Part shown: piece by piece, positions 22,525 to 22,942 of the stretch
Layout of the letters: each line of letters starts with the position of its first letter
Position numbering within the stretch: the stretch's first letter is position 1
NCBI GenBank assembly: GCA_041744735.1
Contig: JBGTKH010000499.1
Location: 1-22,942 of the forward strand
Direction of reading: 5' to 3'
Length of the DNA stretch: 22,942 nt
From: JBGTKH01 sp041744735
Lineage (GTDB): Bacteria > Planctomycetota > Planctomycetia > Pirellulales > Pirellulaceae
Translations under genes and position numbers: made by a program
Notes under the pieces: generated by a model
What the model saw: the letters and a program-made list of their open reading frames with translations, nothing else
Database searches by the model: none
Told to the model about the DNA's origin: nothing

Positions 22525-22942
22525 CTAGGCGAAGAGCTCGCGGATTACGTGGCCGCTGACGTCGGTCAGACGGTAGTCGCGGCCTTGGAAGCGGAAGGTC
22601 AGCCGCTGGTGATTCAGCCCCAGCAGATGCAGAATCGTGGCGTGCAGGTCGGGAACCGAGACGGGATTCTCGACGGCGTGGTAGCCGAATTCGTCGGTGG
22701 CCCCGTACAGCGTGCCTCCGCGGATTCCGCCGCCGGCCATCCACATGGTGAAGCCGCGGGCGTGGTGGTCGCGGCCTTTGCCGCCTTCGGCCGTGGGCGT
22801 GCGGCCGAACTCGCCGCCCCACACGACCAGCGTTGTGTCGAGCAGGCCGCGCTGCTTCAGGTCGGCCAGGAGCGCGGCGACGGGCTGATCGAGGATCGCG
22901 CCGTGCCCGTCGTACTGCGGCTTGAGCGATTTGTGCCCGTCC
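22525..22942 (-). CDS. DUF1501 family protein, C-terminal part (5' end beyond window)
   Basis: 139 codons of open frame reach the window end. The text includes PQYDGHGAILDQPVAALLAD, LLDTTLVVWGGEFGRTP, GRDHHARGFTMWMAGGGI, SVPDLHATILHLLGL and the ending GRDYRLTDVSGHVIRELFA, which is the standard DUF1501 C-terminus. EFGRTP and GRDHH are the conserved metal-site-like motifs. In planctomycetes this gene type usually sits next to a DUF1549/DUF1553 (PSD1) gene, expected here to the right of the window. Together with the next gene it represents the chromosomal flank outside the integrated element. Confidence 0.9.
   Translation of the reverse strand, partial: DGHKSLKPQYDGHGAILDQPVAALLADLKQRGLLDTTLVVWGGEFGRTPTAEGGKGRDHHARGFTMWMAGGGIRGGTLYGATDEFGYHAVENPVSVPDLHATILHLLGLNHQRLTFRFQGRDYRLTDVSGHVIRELFA

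Overview
The window looks like planctomycete chromosomal DNA. The right end carries two tandem DUF1501 genes, one with a clear Tat signal, which is typical of Planctomycetes. The DNA is GC-rich, and the left end holds a sigma-factor/phosphatase fusion and paired secreted proteins of the kind common in that phylum. No species can be named from sequence alone.

Layout. (1) 1-5062, minus strand: a signalling and surface block. Its first gene fuses a SpoIIE/PP2C-type phosphatase to ECF-sigma-like regions (3347-5062). Next is a one-pass membrane protein with an anti-sigma-like cytoplasmic part (1545-3209), then two paralogous secreted proteins (619-1371 and 1-517, the last cut by the window). (2) 5161-9839, plus strand, divergent from block 1: a tightly overlapping operon for a bacterial ubiquitin-like conjugation system. 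It encodes a candidate beta-grasp/Ubl protein, a candidate E2-like protein, a JAMM/JAB peptidase with an intact metal motif, an E1-like adenylating enzyme with two ThiF-type halves in one chain, and a multi-pass membrane protein. (3) 9905-11089, minus strand: an HTH-pseudokinase fusion. (4) 11165-16906, plus strand: a DNA-transfer-like module with a helix-rich TraD/VirD4-type coupling ATPase. It is flanked on each side by one copy of the same two-gene pair, both members winged-helix/replication-relaxation-like. (5) 16907-19484: small accessory genes separated by hairpins and terminators, ending in an excisionase-like HTH gene. (6) 19490-20656, minus strand: a tyrosine integrase whose 5' end faces the 3' end of a tRNA-Arg(ACG) gene (20822-20895). 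This marks the right edge of an integrated element. (7) 21017-22942, minus strand: the DUF1501 genes, taken to be the chromosomal flank.

How it fits together. Blocks 4 to 6 read as an integrative, potentially mobilisable element inserted at tRNA-Arg. Its right boundary is clear, but no matching second attachment site was found by eye, so the left boundary is unknown. Blocks 1 and 2 may be cargo of the same element or older chromosomal genes. The most interesting part is block 2 with its divergent neighbour, block 1: a complete-looking Ubl/E2/JAB/E1/membrane operon beside a one-protein sigma/phosphatase switch and its likely membrane partner. All homology statements come from motif reading; no database search was run.
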